NCBI GenBank assembly: GCA_023953905.1
Contig: JAMLJA010000003.1
Coordinates: forward strand, 1-64,000
Origin: Rhizobiaceae bacterium
GTDB taxonomy: Bacteria > Pseudomonadota > Alphaproteobacteria > Rhizobiales > Rhizobiaceae
Length of the DNA stretch: 64,000 nucleotides
Direction of reading: 5' to 3'
Shown here: in pieces, positions 63,764 through 64,000 of the stretch
How the letters are laid out: the number at the start of each line of letters is the position of its first letter
Numbering within the stretch: the stretch's first letter is position 1
Notes under the pieces: generated by a model
The model's input: only the letters and a program-made list of their open reading frames with translations
Told to the model about the DNA's origin: nothing
Database searches by the model: none
Made by a program: the position numbers and the translations under genes

Positions 63764-63849
63764 TCGCCGAACATTTACCGCGCCTTAACCACGCCTCTTA
63801 TGCCGGCGTTATACACTAGCTGAGATAAATAACTCAGATGACGGGTGAT

Positions 63850-63905
63850 CCCCAAGCGGGGTTACTGGCATGATGCCACGCCGTCATACCGGTCGAGCCG
63901 GTATG
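63850..63905 (+). other. hairpin-rich leader upstream of flagellin
   Basis: Three small hairpins follow one another: CCCC/GGGG (63850-63861), TGGCATGATGCCA (63866-63878) and CATACCGG/CCGGTATG (63885-63905). They end 34 bases before the flagellin ATG, in a 176-base gap after fliP. The region may be the flagellin 5' UTR, where FlbT-type post-transcriptional control acts in other alphaproteobacteria. Confidence 0.45.
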
Positions 63906-63939
63906 TGAGTCTTCCAGACATGCGTAAGGCAATTCCCTC

Positions 63940-64000
63940 ATGGCCAGTATCATGACCAACGCCGCTGCGTTGACCGCTCTCCAGAGCCTCAATGCAACCA
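63940..64000 (+). CDS. fla: flagellin, N-terminal start only (cut by window end)
   Basis: Reads MASIMTNAAALTALQSLNAT before the window ends, the standard flagellin N terminus (D0 domain) of rhizobia. GTAAGG about 10 bases upstream is the ribosome site. Which of the several rhizobial flagellins this is cannot be told. Confidence 0.9.
   Translation, partial: MASIMTNAAALTALQSLNAT

Noticed and set aside
1..64000. CRISPR arrays, insertion sequences, prophage, tRNA and rRNA genes
   Set aside because: No repeat-spacer pattern, transposase or integrase motifs, terminal inverted repeats, or tRNA/rRNA signatures were seen by eye; base use is uniform.

Overview
The window is about 60% GC chromosomal DNA from an alphaproteobacterium of the order Hyphomicrobiales (Rhizobiales), probably a Phyllobacteriaceae- or Brucellaceae-like species. 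The markers are VisN/VisR flagellar master regulators, MotE, a fused anthranilate synthase TrpE(G), a choline-type ChoXWV importer, and a ctrA-chpT-eipA neighbourhood. I saw no insertion sequence, prophage, CRISPR array, tRNA or rRNA. Genes are tightly packed, often with 4-base ATGA overlaps.

Layout. (1) 87-6926: a four-gene MoxR / DUF58 / BatA-DUF4159 / large membrane protein operon, of a type linked to envelope integrity in rhizobia. (2) 6927-11663: single housekeeping or detoxification genes (GNAT, glutathionyl-hydroquinone reductase, NUDIX, phosphoesterase, alpha/beta hydrolase). (3) 11670-18108: leuA and trpE(G), each preceded by a leader-peptide attenuator too short for normal gene calling: a Leu-rich peptide at 13505-13567 and a Trp-Trp peptide at 18064-18108. 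AbrB-like and CDF transporters lie between them. (4) 18158-22007: PAP2 phosphatase and choXWV, with an intercistronic terminator after choX. (5) 22327-29035: five co-directional genes of unknown function. They encode a coiled-coil protein, an unknown protein, an AAA+ ATPase, a DUF6638-like protein and a membrane-anchored DUF2333 protein. This is the best candidate here for an undescribed system. (6) 29200-39254: fhs, a glycoamylase-like protein, DUF4126 plus a mercuric-reductase-like flavoprotein, an SDR, a HugZ-like protein, copZ-copA behind a MerR/CueR-type promoter with a 19-bp spacer, and an SpoU rRNA methyltransferase.

(7) 39270-44279: the cell-cycle block. It holds a FliJ-like gene, ctrA, a single-domain response regulator, chpT, eipA (DUF1134) and a membrane-anchored coiled-coil protein preceded by a perfect TTAA-N7-TTAA CtrA box. 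(8) 44299-47193: a two-domain M16 peptidase. (9) 47573-64000: the flagellar regulon. It runs visN-visR, then (minus strand) an unknown gene, flhB, fliG, fliN, fliM, motA, then (plus strand) DUF1217, flgF, fliI, an unknown membrane protein, flgB, flgC, fliE, flgG, flgA, flgI, motE, flgH, fliL, fliP and the start of a flagellin gene cut by the window edge. CtrA phosphorelay genes, a CtrA-type box and GANTC clusters beside visNR suggest that cell cycle and motility control are physically linked here. fliF, which I recall beside visN in Sinorhizobium, is absent from this position.

Coordinates, motifs and hairpins were read by eye. Family names rest on motif recognition without database searches.
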